From contig OW051496.1 of assembly GCA_932521035.1 (NCBI GenBank), positions 8,742,001-8,806,000 of the forward strand: DNA of 64,000 nt, written 5' to 3'. Below are positions 47,801 to 59,941 of the stretch, one piece after another. Position 1 is the stretch's first letter, and each line of letters begins with the position of its first letter. Position numbers and translations under genes: made by a program. A model generated the notes under the pieces. The model had not been told where the DNA came from and did not search any database. It saw only the letters and a program-made list of their open reading frames with translations. The DNA comes from Oscheius dolichura (lineage: Eukaryota > Nematoda > Chromadorea > Rhabditida > Rhabditidae).

Positions 47801-50800
47801 GTTTTGATCGTCTTCTTCTGGTGGGGTTTCTTCTCCCTTTTTGTTTTTCTTTCCGTCATTTAGATCCTCCATGACTGAAAATAGACTGTTTAGTATGGCA
47901 ACTAAAGTAGGGTCTAATATAGAAGAGATGAATGTGACGGAATATCAATAGTTTAATGACTATGACGAAATGTGAATGTGATGAGCCTGTTGTATATTCG
48001 TACGGCGACAAATAAACAATCTTCTACAGTATTTGTATGGTAACTAAATACTGCAGGGCAATCTTGTTTCTTCTTTGAACAATAACTCTACTGCAAATCG
48101 TATGGCAACGAAATTGCTGAGCTGTCAAGAAATAGAAAGATACGGCGATCAATCTATTCTTAGAACTAAACAATACCGTATGGCAACGGATTTATATGTC
48201 TAGTTTTGTTCGACCCACATATACTAGGTATACTGCAGTGATAATGGCTTCCTTCTTAAGGAATTAGCCAAGACGATGGTCCAATGAGGACAATTGAACA
48301 GCACACCAGTAAAAACACAGACTTTATCTATTTCCTCACAATAGACAATCGCACAAAATTGTACTAGAGCCAAACACGGTTCTATGCACAAGTGCCTACA
48401 CAGGCAAAAACAACTACAGACTATTCCTAAATAGGAAAACACAACACGTGCTAACAGCACGGAGGCTCGACGCTGAATTGATTCAAACAAGAAAGGATGA
48501 CGCGACGGCGTTAACCGTCAGGTCAGGGACGTATCGTAGGGAACAAAATAAATAACTCATAAGAAAGAGTTACATATAATAAACTGAGAGTGTGGGGTCT
48601 AACCTAACATAAATAATAATATCTTATCTCCGGTACACTTTATCTTTGTGTGTCCTTCTTTATCAAGAGTCGACATAACAAATTGGCGACCACGTAAAGG
48701 AATTGATTTTGTAAGACCAAACCCATCGTGTTTTGGCCAAATCAATACGAACTACCGAACTAGTGGTTTTCTGTCATCTTTACAGATCCCACTAAAATTG
48801 AATATTCACTGTCATTCCTACAGTGCTATTTAATTTACATACATCTGTTGAATTTTCAGTACTAGAGGACCATCGCAATATCTGCACCTCAAATAAGTTC
48901 TGTTGACAGTCATCCCTATTGTAAAGGCATCTGAACTTCCGAAATTTTCTAAAGCTTATTGATATTTATCATTCCTATAAATTTCATTAGCTACAATGGC
49001 AGCTCAAATCAATAAACTGATTCCATGCTACTGCAATTATTACAATCGATGAAGGAAATGCTAGTAAAACAAGAGGAAAGACTAAACACCATCGAGTCTA
49101 GTCATAATTTATCTGAAATAAATCCTCCACCTTCTAGTAATACAACAAGGATTATCAGATCTCAGTAGACGTATTCCTGAATTCTCATTCCATCCGAGCT
49201 CAGAAACATCTTTTACAGATTGGTTTTCGCGTTACGAGCTAATTTTTACGATTGATGGAGAACAATTGGACGATAAATCTCGTCTACGTCTGTTAACCGA
49301 GAAACTGGATACGGAAACCTATCGGCGTTTTGAAAGCCATATCCTTCCCAAGCTATCAAAAGAATTAACTTTTGATGAAGCTGTTACAACTCTGAAAAGT
49401 CTTTTTGAAGTTTCCACATCAATTTTTACACGGCAATATCTGTGTTGGACTTCTGAATTTGATAAAAATTCCCTCGAGGATGACCAGAGTTATGGGGATA
49501 GAATAAACGAAAGGTTTCACAAAGTAATGGATAAAATCGACCTGGAAGGCTATAAAGTTTTTCGTTTTCTAGTAGGACTAAAAGGCAGAGACGATCAGGA
49601 ACATCTTCCATATCTCCTGTCATATGCAGATAGTCTCAAAAACGCCAAAGAAAAAATAACATTACAAGGAATGATCGATAAACTGAAAAAGCACTTTCAA
49701 ACGAGACGGACAACTCGTAGCGAAGGCTTTTAATATCAACCAGGTTACAAAACCTTATAAAAATAAGACTCATAAAAATTCTAGCCACTCGAATATCAAT
49801 AGTAATTATTACTATTAGCATATAGAACAACCCCTGGCCCATCGCTCGGCTTCAGAACGCCTTCAGAGATATTTATCGGCCGAACCCTTCGAACCACCTT
49901 ATCTCTTATACTTCCCAGAAAGGATAGCTCGTCTTCCGAGATCCCTGAAGCAATGAAGAACCATTTTGACGACAAACATGGAGTTAGAGTAAAGGATTTT
50001 AAAATTGGTGATCTAATCTGGTATCAAAGACACCATTACAATAATTGGACTTGGATTCAAGGAAAAGTGACCCGAATCCGAGGAAAGTCTAATTACACGG
50101 TGGCAGTCGGTGATAAAGAACATCACACCCACTCGAACCAATTGAGGAAAAGAGATCACCCCGCCTCAAACGAACCTCTGTCCGGCAACTGGTATCCAAC
50201 AATGTTGCATACATTCGACCTACATCCCCAGAGAGAAGCCGACAAAGGAGAAACCATATAGCACCCGATGCTATAGCTCCCTGCAAGTTCACCAGGACGG
50301 AAGATTCTCTAGAAGGCTCAACGCCTGCCACCACCTCGGCAAGAAGAAGACCTGGACGCCATAACTACCACGCCCGTCGTTCCGCTGTCTCCAGCTCCTG
50401 TCACCGTTCCAGTTCCCAATGCCACTCCGCCACTACGTCGCACTACCAGGAAGATCACGAAGCCAAATCGATTAGGATTCAGTTAGTATTTTCCCCTTGT
50501 TGTTTTCGTTTCTTCCCGTAGTCTTTCTCTTAAACAGGGGAGATGTTGAGTCCGGCTCAACAGAACCTTTTCCCCTCTTTATTTTAGCGCGCACGCCAAT
50601 GTTACCTGCGTACGTTTTGTTCATCACGCGCTAATCAGTCTCACTCGTGCCTACGCGCCGAGCGGTTGTGTTGATTTATTTGTCCTTATTTGATTGTGTA
50701 TATAAACTATAATTGTAGCACACTTGTTCTCTTCTCCATTAGAGACTTTATCTTGGTGTGTCCTTCTCTATCAAGAGTCGAAACATAACACTTCTTTACA

Positions 50801-52611
50801 ACTTATTTACAACTGCTTCTATAAATGGAGAACGAAATATTCGTCAAAATAATGCTGTTTTAAAGGAACTGTCAGGGACCAAGCGGAAGTGATCATTTGA
50901 CCCTGAGCAACCGAATCATATGCGACTGACTACATATGGGGCCTATTCTTTATCCAACTTTTCATTTCGGGGTCATTTGTGCGTATTTTACGAATCATGT
51001 AGCGTTTTCCGCATTTTATCTGCCCAAATAGCTAGCAAACTAACTCAGTGTAGGCTTAAAAAATTCGCCGTTTTCTCCTGATCACGACGATCTATTTATT
51101 TTTGCATGTGAACTTCGGAATCACGAGAAAATTGCATTTTTATCCCAAAGTCATAAATGCATTCCATTTCTGTGATCATAATCGTTGCGGGACCCATAAA
51201 AGGTCCTGCAGCGATCATGATCACTTTTTCGCTTTTGACCGTTTTTCGACCAGATTTTGATCATAGATGTGTATTTTTCTCGTGATACAGGCGTCCATAT
51301 GCAAAAATAAATAGACCATCGTGATCAGGAGAAAAAGGCGCATTTTTTAAGCCCAAGTTGTTTTAGGTCCCTGACAGTTCCTTTAAGAAAAAGTACGTAC
51401 AGTTTACGATGCTTATATTATTAATTGTTTTAAGCAGAAACCAATCCAAAGCAAGCTGTTCCACCACGAGGTTCGAATTCTCATTCAAATATGGATAAAC
51501 CATCCACATCGTCGCAGCCCAGCCGTCAATGTGCTATGGTTCCTCGTGTTGGTTCTCCAAATAGAGGTATATTAAATTGTTTCTTTAAATACTTAACATT
51601 TAGCCGGCCGTCAAAACAACCAAGGCTCTGCGTATATGGAGACTTATAGTGCTGCTCCGAATGGATTTATTACGCGTTTCACGGATCAAGAGCTCTCTAT
51701 TCGTATTAGTCGTATGGCAGAGATACATGGATCTCGTTCTTATCCTCAAGAGGTTGTAATTCGTTCTTATCTTTAACACCACCTTGAAATTTAGTTTATA
51801 TATGCCTTAATAATGACAGGAGATATACGATTAGCTGGCAATGATAATCCTGGAGCGGGAGAACGTGTTGTAATGGTTTGCTGATCTACAATTTTCAATA
51901 TAATAAATTTTGCAGCCAAGTGATTATCCGAGACTGTTTGGGCGAGCTGTGCCCATTGATGTTGTTACTCCCCCTCGAGAGTTTCTTCTTGCCATGCGAC
52001 GTAGAGCCATCATTTTTGTGATGACTCTTGGATTTGATTTTAATCGTCGTGGTCGTAATCTCGACAATAGGTGGGTATTTATTTTAGCAAATACAATTTG
52101 TTTATTTTCTAGTTATATGCCACCGACGTTCCCTGATCTTGGGATGACGTCTATGAATGAATTATTATTGGTTCGTATTTTTGGAACCGAAAACTTGGTG
52201 CGAATGAAAGCGCTTCTACAACAGCTAATGTCTCAGTACGTTTTACCTCAAACGTAGTTTCCTCTATTTTTTGCTTATATTTTTAACATCGGTTTTACAG
52301 ACAATTCGTCCAATATTCACCAGAGATTCCCGAAGTTGGAGGATTTTCAACTTACTTGGATAATTTTGCTACTGTTCGTGGATTTCCCCATCAAAGAGTA
52401 AGCTGGAATTCTACATCAAAATTATGGCGCTCTTCAGGAAGAGTGGGTGCATGATCCAGAGCACCCAGCGGAGCTAGCAATGGGAAGCTCGTCTCTTCTT
52501 ATTGATAATGAAGATGAAGATGAGCAGAGGCCGAGCACTTCTAGTGAACAACAACAGGACCAAGCTGCAGAAGAAGAAGATCCTGGTAATGAATCTAATG
52601 AAGAACATTAG
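41869..52611 (+). CDS. Unrecognised 12-exon gene split by an 8.6-kb transposon-filled intron (5' end not found)
   Basis: Exons 41869-41940, 41981-42098, 42322-42462, 42502-42657, 42706-42822, then 51435-51566, 51604-51752, 51795-51875, 51916-52070, 52113-52235, 52301-52397 and 52438-52611. All junctions close in phase, including the one across the 8.6-kb intron (G|CA), giving at least 504 aa. The N-terminal half is helical (QERTLTQHHQVAMEAMRDLS; RLRADIEMWNLITTTLNQLS; YEVLLGITQMLTTVNPHLME). The middle is disordered, rich in Pro, Gln and Ser (PVIPQQASNQAIEQPPHQD). A second helical part has FGRAVPIDVVTPPREFLLAM and ELLLVRIFGTENLVRMKALL, and the end is acidic (DNEDEDEQ, EEEDPGNESNEEH). No signal peptide or membrane helix is seen. 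A scaffold-type protein would fit, but I cannot name a family. Further 5' exons probably lie before 41869. Confidence 0.65.
43170..43255 (+). repeat. tRNA-derived sequence (SINE-like head)
   Basis: TGGTTTAGTGG (43181-43191) fits a tRNA A box, and GTTCGATCC (43227-43235) fits a B box, 46 nt apart. The acceptor and T stems do not pair well, so this is a tRNA-derived fragment or SINE head rather than a working tRNA gene. Confidence 0.4.
43539..43978. mobile_element. 440-bp element with long terminal inverted repeats
   Basis: The left 78 nt (AATCACTATTTGAAAAAGAG ... GTACAAAAAGA) and the right end read in reverse (AATCACTATTTTAAAAAGAG ... GTACAAAAAGA) match at roughly nine positions in ten. No transposase is encoded. 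It lies inside the outer gypsy 5' LTR region. Confidence 0.7.
44070..44486 (-). repeat. 3' LTR of the inner element
   Basis: 417 bp, direct copy of 48220-48636. Differences I can see include GATGATGG/GATAATGG, ATCACAC/ATCGCAC and CTGGGAG/CTGAGAG. The 88-aa open frame within each copy is incidental. Confidence 0.9.
44512..45573 (-). CDS. Inner element: integrase-like protein with degenerate catalytic motif
   Basis: Residues 1-170 are Lys/Glu/Asn-rich with no RT motif. From about 175 a gypsy-type integrase core follows: WEQVQVNFARATNGSYFIVV, IDKLSAWPEIT and NAIFKKNGIPNVIITGKGTQ. The first catalytic Asp position (usually VDFAG) reads VNFAR, and the second (usually TDNGTQF) reads TGKGTQF, so two catalytic Asp are replaced. 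The frame continues to a repetitive tail (TTRRPDGTTAQRRTDGTT). An active enzyme is not expected. Confidence 0.75.
   Translation of the reverse strand: MREGKQNDENQASSMGFGQHPQAMLGNRNLSKVSFRKQNKCSKSRNVEKKKEKSRGERKEDKNGTNWEDRQQQQSKLVNPSISQREKKKFDDKFGKAAGKLFDKENSEEEKLDKTMVRFENFVEGKEGNKREGRSVRKDSCPVATEDSANNESTTIDKPVPTPSRVWEQVQVNFARATNGSYFIVVIDKLSAWPEITIVRNISSANTVRILNAIFKKNGIPNVIITGKGTQFTSDTFSTFCMHSITHSILSSDGNDSTIQQLKSELMTLPPRQGWTLHQQTDEILFLFRRTFLTALTWQAARGNFSNAPLYNLSSEGTTRRPDGTTAQRRTDGTTSYRRYEDTTTFRRPEEAG
45578..46219 (-). CDS. Inner element: retropepsin-like aspartic protease
   Basis: A single frame with the active-site motif LIDSGAEPSAM (DSG instead of the commoner DTG) and a second hydrophobic motif IILGTNAFDALGI, as in gypsy-group proteases. 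It lies between gag and integrase in element order. The upstream frame near 46300 holds a partial zinc knuckle (CYNCNQPG) lacking the last His and Cys. Confidence 0.75.
   Translation of the reverse strand: MINRIEQETDNPIMELFHQLSGISVKAQMNAMYYNNLPYYGKKRPVCDVEVGLYKCRSLIDSGAEPSAMTVEVFKTMVKALKNPDEYMEVIQQSKDVKSNIIDASGQAMEVKALIAVKLKLTKTGKEGTVVFHIIKTAEKDSSDEIILGTNAFDALGIKLTYEPRKTENPTAGSSQIRDFANYLTDQQDKIDGTKEHHVKSMVKETTKGKRNN
46324..46896 (-). CDS. Inner element: Gag capsid-like segment
   Basis: A 190-aa helical frame (FENRFPRNTFSNLERRNAFI; LEKLTKKIHPSLPMSELSFE) in the position of the gypsy capsid. It is offset in frame from the preceding gag part, so the polyprotein is interrupted or relies on frameshifting. 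Confidence 0.6.
   Translation of the reverse strand: MMQFENRFPRNTFSNLERRNAFITLLAGKTKNTFKSMDEEIRKGHLDLIIQKLKTSLKKDENIEGIKAKQWLDNLTLDQNRLQHYCNELEKLTKKIHPSLPMSELSFERALHLYNQVKRWSRATDALRILEQSSRATVYSDLKKLVFDLLYGPGISTNTGIKTTRIHRIKIDNPLTKIYPRVIRIRGTNK
46938..47750 (-). CDS. Inner element: Gag N-terminal part
   Basis: A 270-aa frame, helical at first (SPSEWMLYVRKMLSNYLMAT; RLYKDIDKFCNRLNYLFNKW), then Gln/Asn/Pro-rich. An ATG at about 47871 starts a further open stretch upstream in another frame. No nucleic-acid-binding motif lies in this part. Confidence 0.6.
   Translation of the reverse strand: MSPSEWMLYVRKMLSNYLMATETALKNNYKLGSSRDKALRPFEEAAEVVRNGIKSLPEYALMGNELYECLAENDILSAEKAQDLFTHFEDRQKFCEKILEATHSNTYDGAIHQIQRLYKDIDKFCNRLNYLFNKWPTKVEQIVKEQNQILMAEKEELKMGLNLQVTKSPTESMQLLYNLPPRGIPRTPPSEYSRATNARGDGVNQHFQCENQDRQNTQQHQPSTRSWNRPENHQAPLQSESILHYGLEGDGLAAFNLASFAALFKSRDYH
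48220..48636 (-). repeat. 5' LTR of the inner element
   Basis: 417-bp partner of 44070-44486. On the minus strand it starts GTACCGGAGATAAG and ends CCTAGTATA; the duplicated CTTT lies just outside. Confidence 0.9.
49150..49733 (+). pseudogene. Outer element: gag remnant
   Basis: From about 49150 the frame reads RIPEFSFHPSSETSFTDWFS, then RYELIFTIDGEQLDD, and continues as 49266-49733 (RRFESHILPKLSKELTFDEA; LKGRDDQEHLPYLLSYADSL). This is a gypsy capsid-type domain. Upstream gag sequence (48990-49150) is in another frame with stops. Sequence homology to integrase resumes about 100 nt after the end, so everything between was deleted. Confidence 0.7.
49823..50261 (+). pseudogene. Outer element: C-terminal end of integrase
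   Basis: TTPGPSLGFRTPSEIFIGRT is the usual tail of the integrase core, followed by an SH3-like C-terminal domain (FKIGDLIWYQRHHYNNWTWI; GKVTRIRGKSNYTVAVGD). The catalytic core is not present. Confidence 0.75.
50864..51382. mobile_element. 519-bp foldback element flanked by TTAA
   Basis: The perfect terminal repeats AGGAACTGTCAGGGACC and GGTCCCTGACAGTTCCT are each flanked by TTAA, the piggyBac target. A second inverted repeat lies inside (CTCCTGATCACGACGATCTA near 51080 against its near-complement near 51310), so most of the element can fold back. No coding frame. Confidence 0.8.
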
Positions 52612-53089
52612 AAATACATAGCTTTATTTTTCCCCTCAATTTTACGTGTATTATGCTTATTGTTGCCAGTATGCACCTCGATCTCTTTCCGATTCAAAAT
52701 ATAGGGTATCACTTTTTGAATACGTGTATCTGTTGTTTTTAAAATTTTGTGTAACCAACCTCAGTATATTCATATCCATTTTTCGCACATGCACACTATG
52801 TAGTACTTTTTTTTTACAAATTTGAGTACGTTGTTGTAGTATTTGTAGTTTACCACTTTTTATCCACAACGGAGACAGTAGAGCAAAATCACGACAATAT
52901 GCCTTGATCGCCGTGAAATTATCTACAAAACTACACCAAGAAATATTAAGCAAGTCATGCCGAGCAAGTATCCTTCCCTTGTTAATAAAAGTATGGGAGA
53001 TTTTCAAATGTTTCCATATATTGCAATATTCTTATGCGACAAGCCGTAACGGGCGCCCTCGGCTTGACTTTTTTTTGGCTCTCCTCCTC

Positions 53090-53215
53090 CAGCGCCAACT
53101 CCTCTTTCCCCAGCGCTGTTTCTCCCTTCCCCAACGCCGACTTCCCCTTCCCCAGCTCCAGCTCCCTCTTCCCAACGCCGACTTCCCCCTTCCCCAGTGC
53201 CGTATTCCCCTTCCG
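53090..53215. repeat. Degenerate tandem repeat of about 20 bp
   Basis: Units like CCCTTCCCCAACGCCGACTT recur with changes about six times. The repeat creates open frames on both strands (for example 53034-53258) that I do not regard as genes. The surrounding stretch 52612-53626 has no other feature I can support. Confidence 0.75.
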
Positions 53216-53626
53216 AGCTGCCCTCCTGCCCAGCGAGACGATGTTGCCCGGTCTCTAATCATTTTCTTGACGGATCAAAATTTGACGGTCGAATAATATT
53301 TGACAGTTTAGGTCAGACGGTCGACACTTTCTGCTTCTCCCGTTTGACCTGTCAATCTACACAGACGACAGGTCTCGCAGACGGACAGACAGACAGAGAC
53401 CTGCCTATTATTAGGGTAGGATTTCGCACAGACAACGAAGAAGAAGAGGATTGTAGCACCACAGAAGAAATAACAAGCGAGGAAGGAATCATCTGCGGAG
53501 GTTTGGAGAAGATAACTTTGATGGAATCTTTCAAACGAAGACAAGGATCATTCTAAATTAAATGTTCTGCCGTGCATTCAATACATAGATGTTGTAAAAG
53601 GGAGGCTTTATATTCAGTTGAGCATA

Positions 53627-55470
53627 TTACATGTGAAACATAATAATTAGCAATAATAGGAGGTTATTAGCGATGATAACTGCACTTTTCGGGTAGTAGC
53701 TCGCCATACAATTGTAGTATTGATCATAATCTGACCATTCTATCGAGCAAAGCTGTGCGCCTCTGTAATTTTTTTATTTTTTCTAGCACGTTGCTCTTTC
53801 GGAAAATGAAAAGCTGAGTTGAGTTCGTCACCCTACCTGAATTGATGTTGAGGAATCGTCACATTCCAGCCCATAGAATTGTATGTCAAATATTTCTGAA
53901 ATACGGAGTCGTCAGTCTTCATTTTCTGGAGTAGGGAATCCATTGCCATGGCGTCGATCTCCGTGGTCATGTTATACGCCTCTCTGAATGAATATTCCAG
54001 CTGGAAGGAGGCATTCCCCCTGTTCAGATCAGTCAAATTCACAAAATATGTCCTGAAATGGGATATTTCTTCGGTAAAAAGGGAAGGAGACTTGATATCT
54101 TGGATTTTATAGGTCTCTGTGTTTTCAATTTCATAAATTCGGAAGGCTGGATTATTTGCACCGGCTCCAGGAAGACTAGAAAACCAAGGAGTCACGGCGG
54201 GGGACATGAAGGAGACTTGGACAGTCGTTGATCCGTTCTAAAAAGATTTTATTATAATTTTCTTTTTTTGTCTTCTTCCTCATCAATTTTATATGTAAAA
54301 ATGGCAAATTATGTGATATTTTCTGACCTTCACAAGATGGAAGGTATCCGTATGATGGTGGCCGTAGAACATCCATTTTATTGTGTCCTTATATCGAGCC
54401 GTAATTTCCAAATACTTCTTGTTGTACTCGTCACGAAACCACGTGAAATTGGGAGTTCTTTCAAAAACTCCTGGCGGTATATGAGCCACAACATGGACAA
54501 TAGGAGTACAATTGGCCAGCAGAAGCTTATTTCGGCAATTCTCAGCCGCCTGTAGCTCGTCCACCATAAAGGCGAACATCAGAGCCGGGTCGCTTTTATT
54601 AGTGAATGAATCGTAAGCCGTATTGGCGCTAAAAGGACTAGAGAGCTTGATTATTATGCCTACTTGTAATAGAGATTCGTATTGAGAACGAGGAAAGTGG
54701 CATTGGGGAGGACTACCTTATAATAGCCACCGAGGAGGAAATTCGCCTGCAAATTTGAGAATATCGTGTTTTTTTGTAGTTTATGGGCAAATTTGTCTGA
54801 TGAACTTGTGTCTTTCTTGAAATGTGATAAGGGCGCAGAAGAAGATGTCGGGGAACAGTCACCTGTTGATCTGGAGGCAGGAGTGTCTTCCACAATTCCC
54901 ATGTTCGAGAGTAGAGGGAACTGTTGGAGGGAAAGGCATTAGCTGGCGCATAATCATGGTTTCCAAATGTAGGCAAAATGTAAGGAACGTTCGGAAATTG
55001 GGAAAGAATTGCAGAAGTCGTCAAGTTCAAAGCATTCACAACATCTGAAATAAGTTTTTGTCCAATTATTCGTCGTGCAAGTGGGCACAGGGCAACTCAC
55101 AATCAAGGCTGTAATTATCTACATGAGGTACATTATCTCCAGTCCAAATAAGCATATCCGGGTTGGGTATTATCCGCCTTGCTTCTTTTACACTGAATTC
55201 CACTAAACTCTGGAAATTCTTAGTCCCTCTCTGCCAACTGTGATGTCACACTTGGGGTGAATCACACATGTAATCGCCATAAAGTCCTAAATTCATTTGC
55301 CTTCCACCAGCAGCATTATGACACATCTGCGAATTATCTCCTGTTGTTGAATAGTCCACATCCAAATGGAAATCCGCCAAATGCAAGACTCTCATTCCCG
55401 TAACTAGAGGTAGAAAACATAGCTGTAGAAGCATCCTAAACATGAGAGAAATAGAATAATTCAGCAGCAT
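53627..55470 (-). CDS. Acid-sphingomyelinase-like phosphodiesterase, 476 aa
   Basis: The model is complement(join(53627..53762,53837..54237,54328..54628,54664..54746,54863..55044,55101..55209,55252..55470)), 477 codons, phases closed. A signal peptide (RMLLQLCFLPLVTG) is followed by the calcineurin-type metallophosphatase motifs in order: LHLADFHLDVDY, IWTGDN, TFGNHDY, VAHIPPGVF and YGHHHTDTF, which supply the Asp, Asn and His zinc ligands. Spacing and sequence match the SMPDL3/acid sphingomyelinase group; no saposin domain precedes the catalytic part, which favours the SMPDL3-like branch. The family hydrolyses phosphodiester or nucleotide substrates in lysosomes or outside the cell. The last exon adds CSIEWSDYDQYYNC and a final hydrophobic run (NNLLLLLIIMFHM), which resembles a GPI-attachment signal. 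Confidence 0.88.
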
Positions 55471-56912
55471 AACACGAGATAAACGAAATTTTCAAAGAGC
55501 AACATGGGAGACGAAAACAAGTTGAGTCACTATATCGACGAAGACCTAGTCCAGGCTGTGTAAAATTTTAGCAGCGGTGTGGAATCAGATAAACTATGCG
55601 AAATAAAATAGAAGGTGGAGAAGTAGAATGTAAAGTTTTGCAAAGCACATAGTTGCCTTCAAAACTTCCAAAACTGGAGCATCATATGGGTAAAAGTAGC
55701 ATAATAGCCTGTGTCCAAAGGAAAACACAAGCTACTATTGCTCTACAATGGTCTGTAACTGTTTTATAAGTTAGTAAAAAAGCAAAATAAAAGCAAAAGA
55801 GAACATACTATATCTTATTTCTACCTTTCCTGGCCTTTTTTCTTGATATTGAACCATTCTCGTGATAATATACCTGCTGATGCAAAAGAAAGTCAAAATA
55901 ATGAAGCAAAAAACCAATTTAACTCGAACATCGTGTTGGCCACCGTAAAATCATTGATAAGGATGAGCGATGACAGCCAACACGGTGATAAGAGCCTCAT
56001 GGGTTCCGGATTACATCAATAAGAGGATTAGGTTCTCCAGAGTTTCAGAGAGAGTTTGCTCTTCACTCCTATTGAGGAAAAAAAACTAATTGTGTGTGAT
56101 CTCTAAGCAGGATTAGTGTCTCGGATATTTGCCGAGCACTTTACCTCGCCGAATTGAGAGGTGCGCTGATTGATCTCTAGTAAATTGAAAGGTTTCTTTG
56201 GATAAAGTGTATTTCAAAAGGTTTCCCTTTCATAAGATCATAAATGTAGTCTTTTGCTCCACTTGATGAATGAGTCTACTCGATAATGTCATTGTCCTCA
56301 TTACAAGCCAAATACGCAAATAGACAGATGACACTGTTCGTTTTTTTACCTTCCTTTTGCCAATTTTTGCTCGATCCGGTCCGGTATTCGTCAAAACAAA
56401 AAGATGTTCACGCGACGGAAGCACTTTTCGTTTTCACGCATACCGTAACCCATCCCGAAGATCACTTTCTATTTCTAGTTTCTTATTTTTCGGGTTAGGC
56501 CACCTCTTCCTTATTTATTTCCGTCTACAGAGATACAACTTGTAAGTATTTTTGTTTATTTTGTAGATTATCCTGTATCAACTAGTGCCGTTATTCCTGA
56601 AAAAGATTTTAAAAAAATGTTTTACCAAGTTAGACTAAGAGTTAGCGTGCCCCTGCAGCAACGCATCTGTGTAAAGCTGATGTTTTCCTCTGTTGTTTAG
56701 TCGAGCTCGTCATCAAAACTTGCTGCTTGCAAGTTTGTTTGAAAATATTGCTTGTTGTAAGAGGCTGCATCACAGCTTCGACTGTTGTTTATTGGATAAT
56801 CCGATGAAATTATTTGAAATATGTCATAATTTACAGATTTTGGAACAACACGGTTTTGCATAATCTTGTGGATGTTACCATCCAGCTCAACGTCTAATAT
56901 AAAATTAACACC
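55471..56912. other. 1.4-kb stretch without a recognisable gene
   Basis: AT-rich spacer between two divergent genes, probably holding both promoters. The open frames at 56230-56545 overlap on both strands and have no splice partners or domains. Confidence 0.5.
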
Positions 56913-59567
<2,655 letters not shown>

Positions 59568-59941
59568 CATCCCTATCAAAAAAGCTCATTCAATAATATA
59601 TTTCAAACGGCATTCTGTAGATATTGTCATTTTTTAACGAGGCAGAATGTTCTGTTTTCAACTTTTTTTCAATTGTATTTTAATATTCGGGGTCGTATTT
59701 TGGTATTTTATCCTGTGATCCATCTTGTCGCTCTATGTCACACTTTTCATATTCTCGCCTAATGTTCTTACCATTTTTTGATGCCTTTCCATCCCATTGT
59801 TGCCATTGTATTTTACAGAAATATAATTTATCTAAACCAAAAATTGTAGCTCAGATCGTGTCTTTCGTAGAGTAATAAAGAGTCTTTTTCATAAATGGTT
59901 TACTTGAATAGGCGGCTGGTAACCACAAATTAGTACTTTTC

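Larger units (their letters stand above)
44070..48636 (-). mobile_element. Young gypsy-like LTR element (inner), antisense, lacking reverse transcriptase
   Basis: Direct LTRs of 417 bp (44070-44486 and 48220-48636) differ at about three positions. A 4-5 bp target duplication ([A]CTTT) flanks the element and restores the outer LTR when the element is removed. A purine tract (AGGGGAGGGG on the minus strand) sits inside the 3' LTR. Genes run on the minus strand: gag (two frames), protease, then integrase directly. There is no RT or RNase H segment anywhere in the 3.7-kb interior. Confidence 0.9.
42853..50790 (+). mobile_element. Degenerate Ty3/gypsy element (outer), reverse transcriptase missing
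   Basis: The 3' LTR (50544-50790) begins TGTTGAGTCCGGCTCAACA, ends ATAACA and is preceded by a purine tract (AACAGGGGAGA). The 5' LTR is truncated at its outer end (starts about 42853), is interrupted twice (an extra block of about 1 kb from 42936, and the inner element at 44070-48636), and ends ATAACA at 48680, followed by AATTGGCGAC as a candidate primer-binding region. The interior has a frameshifted gag and only the C-terminal end of integrase; protease, RT, RNase H and the integrase core are absent. No target-site duplication is visible, in line with the truncated left end. Confidence 0.8.

Noticed and set aside
44074-48490. Two identical 88-aa open frames
   Set aside because: They lie inside the two LTR copies and have no features of a real protein.
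53034-53262. Open frames on both strands with Phe/Pro/Ser or Trp/Arg/Gly repeats
   Set aside because: They are produced by the degenerate 20-bp tandem repeat.
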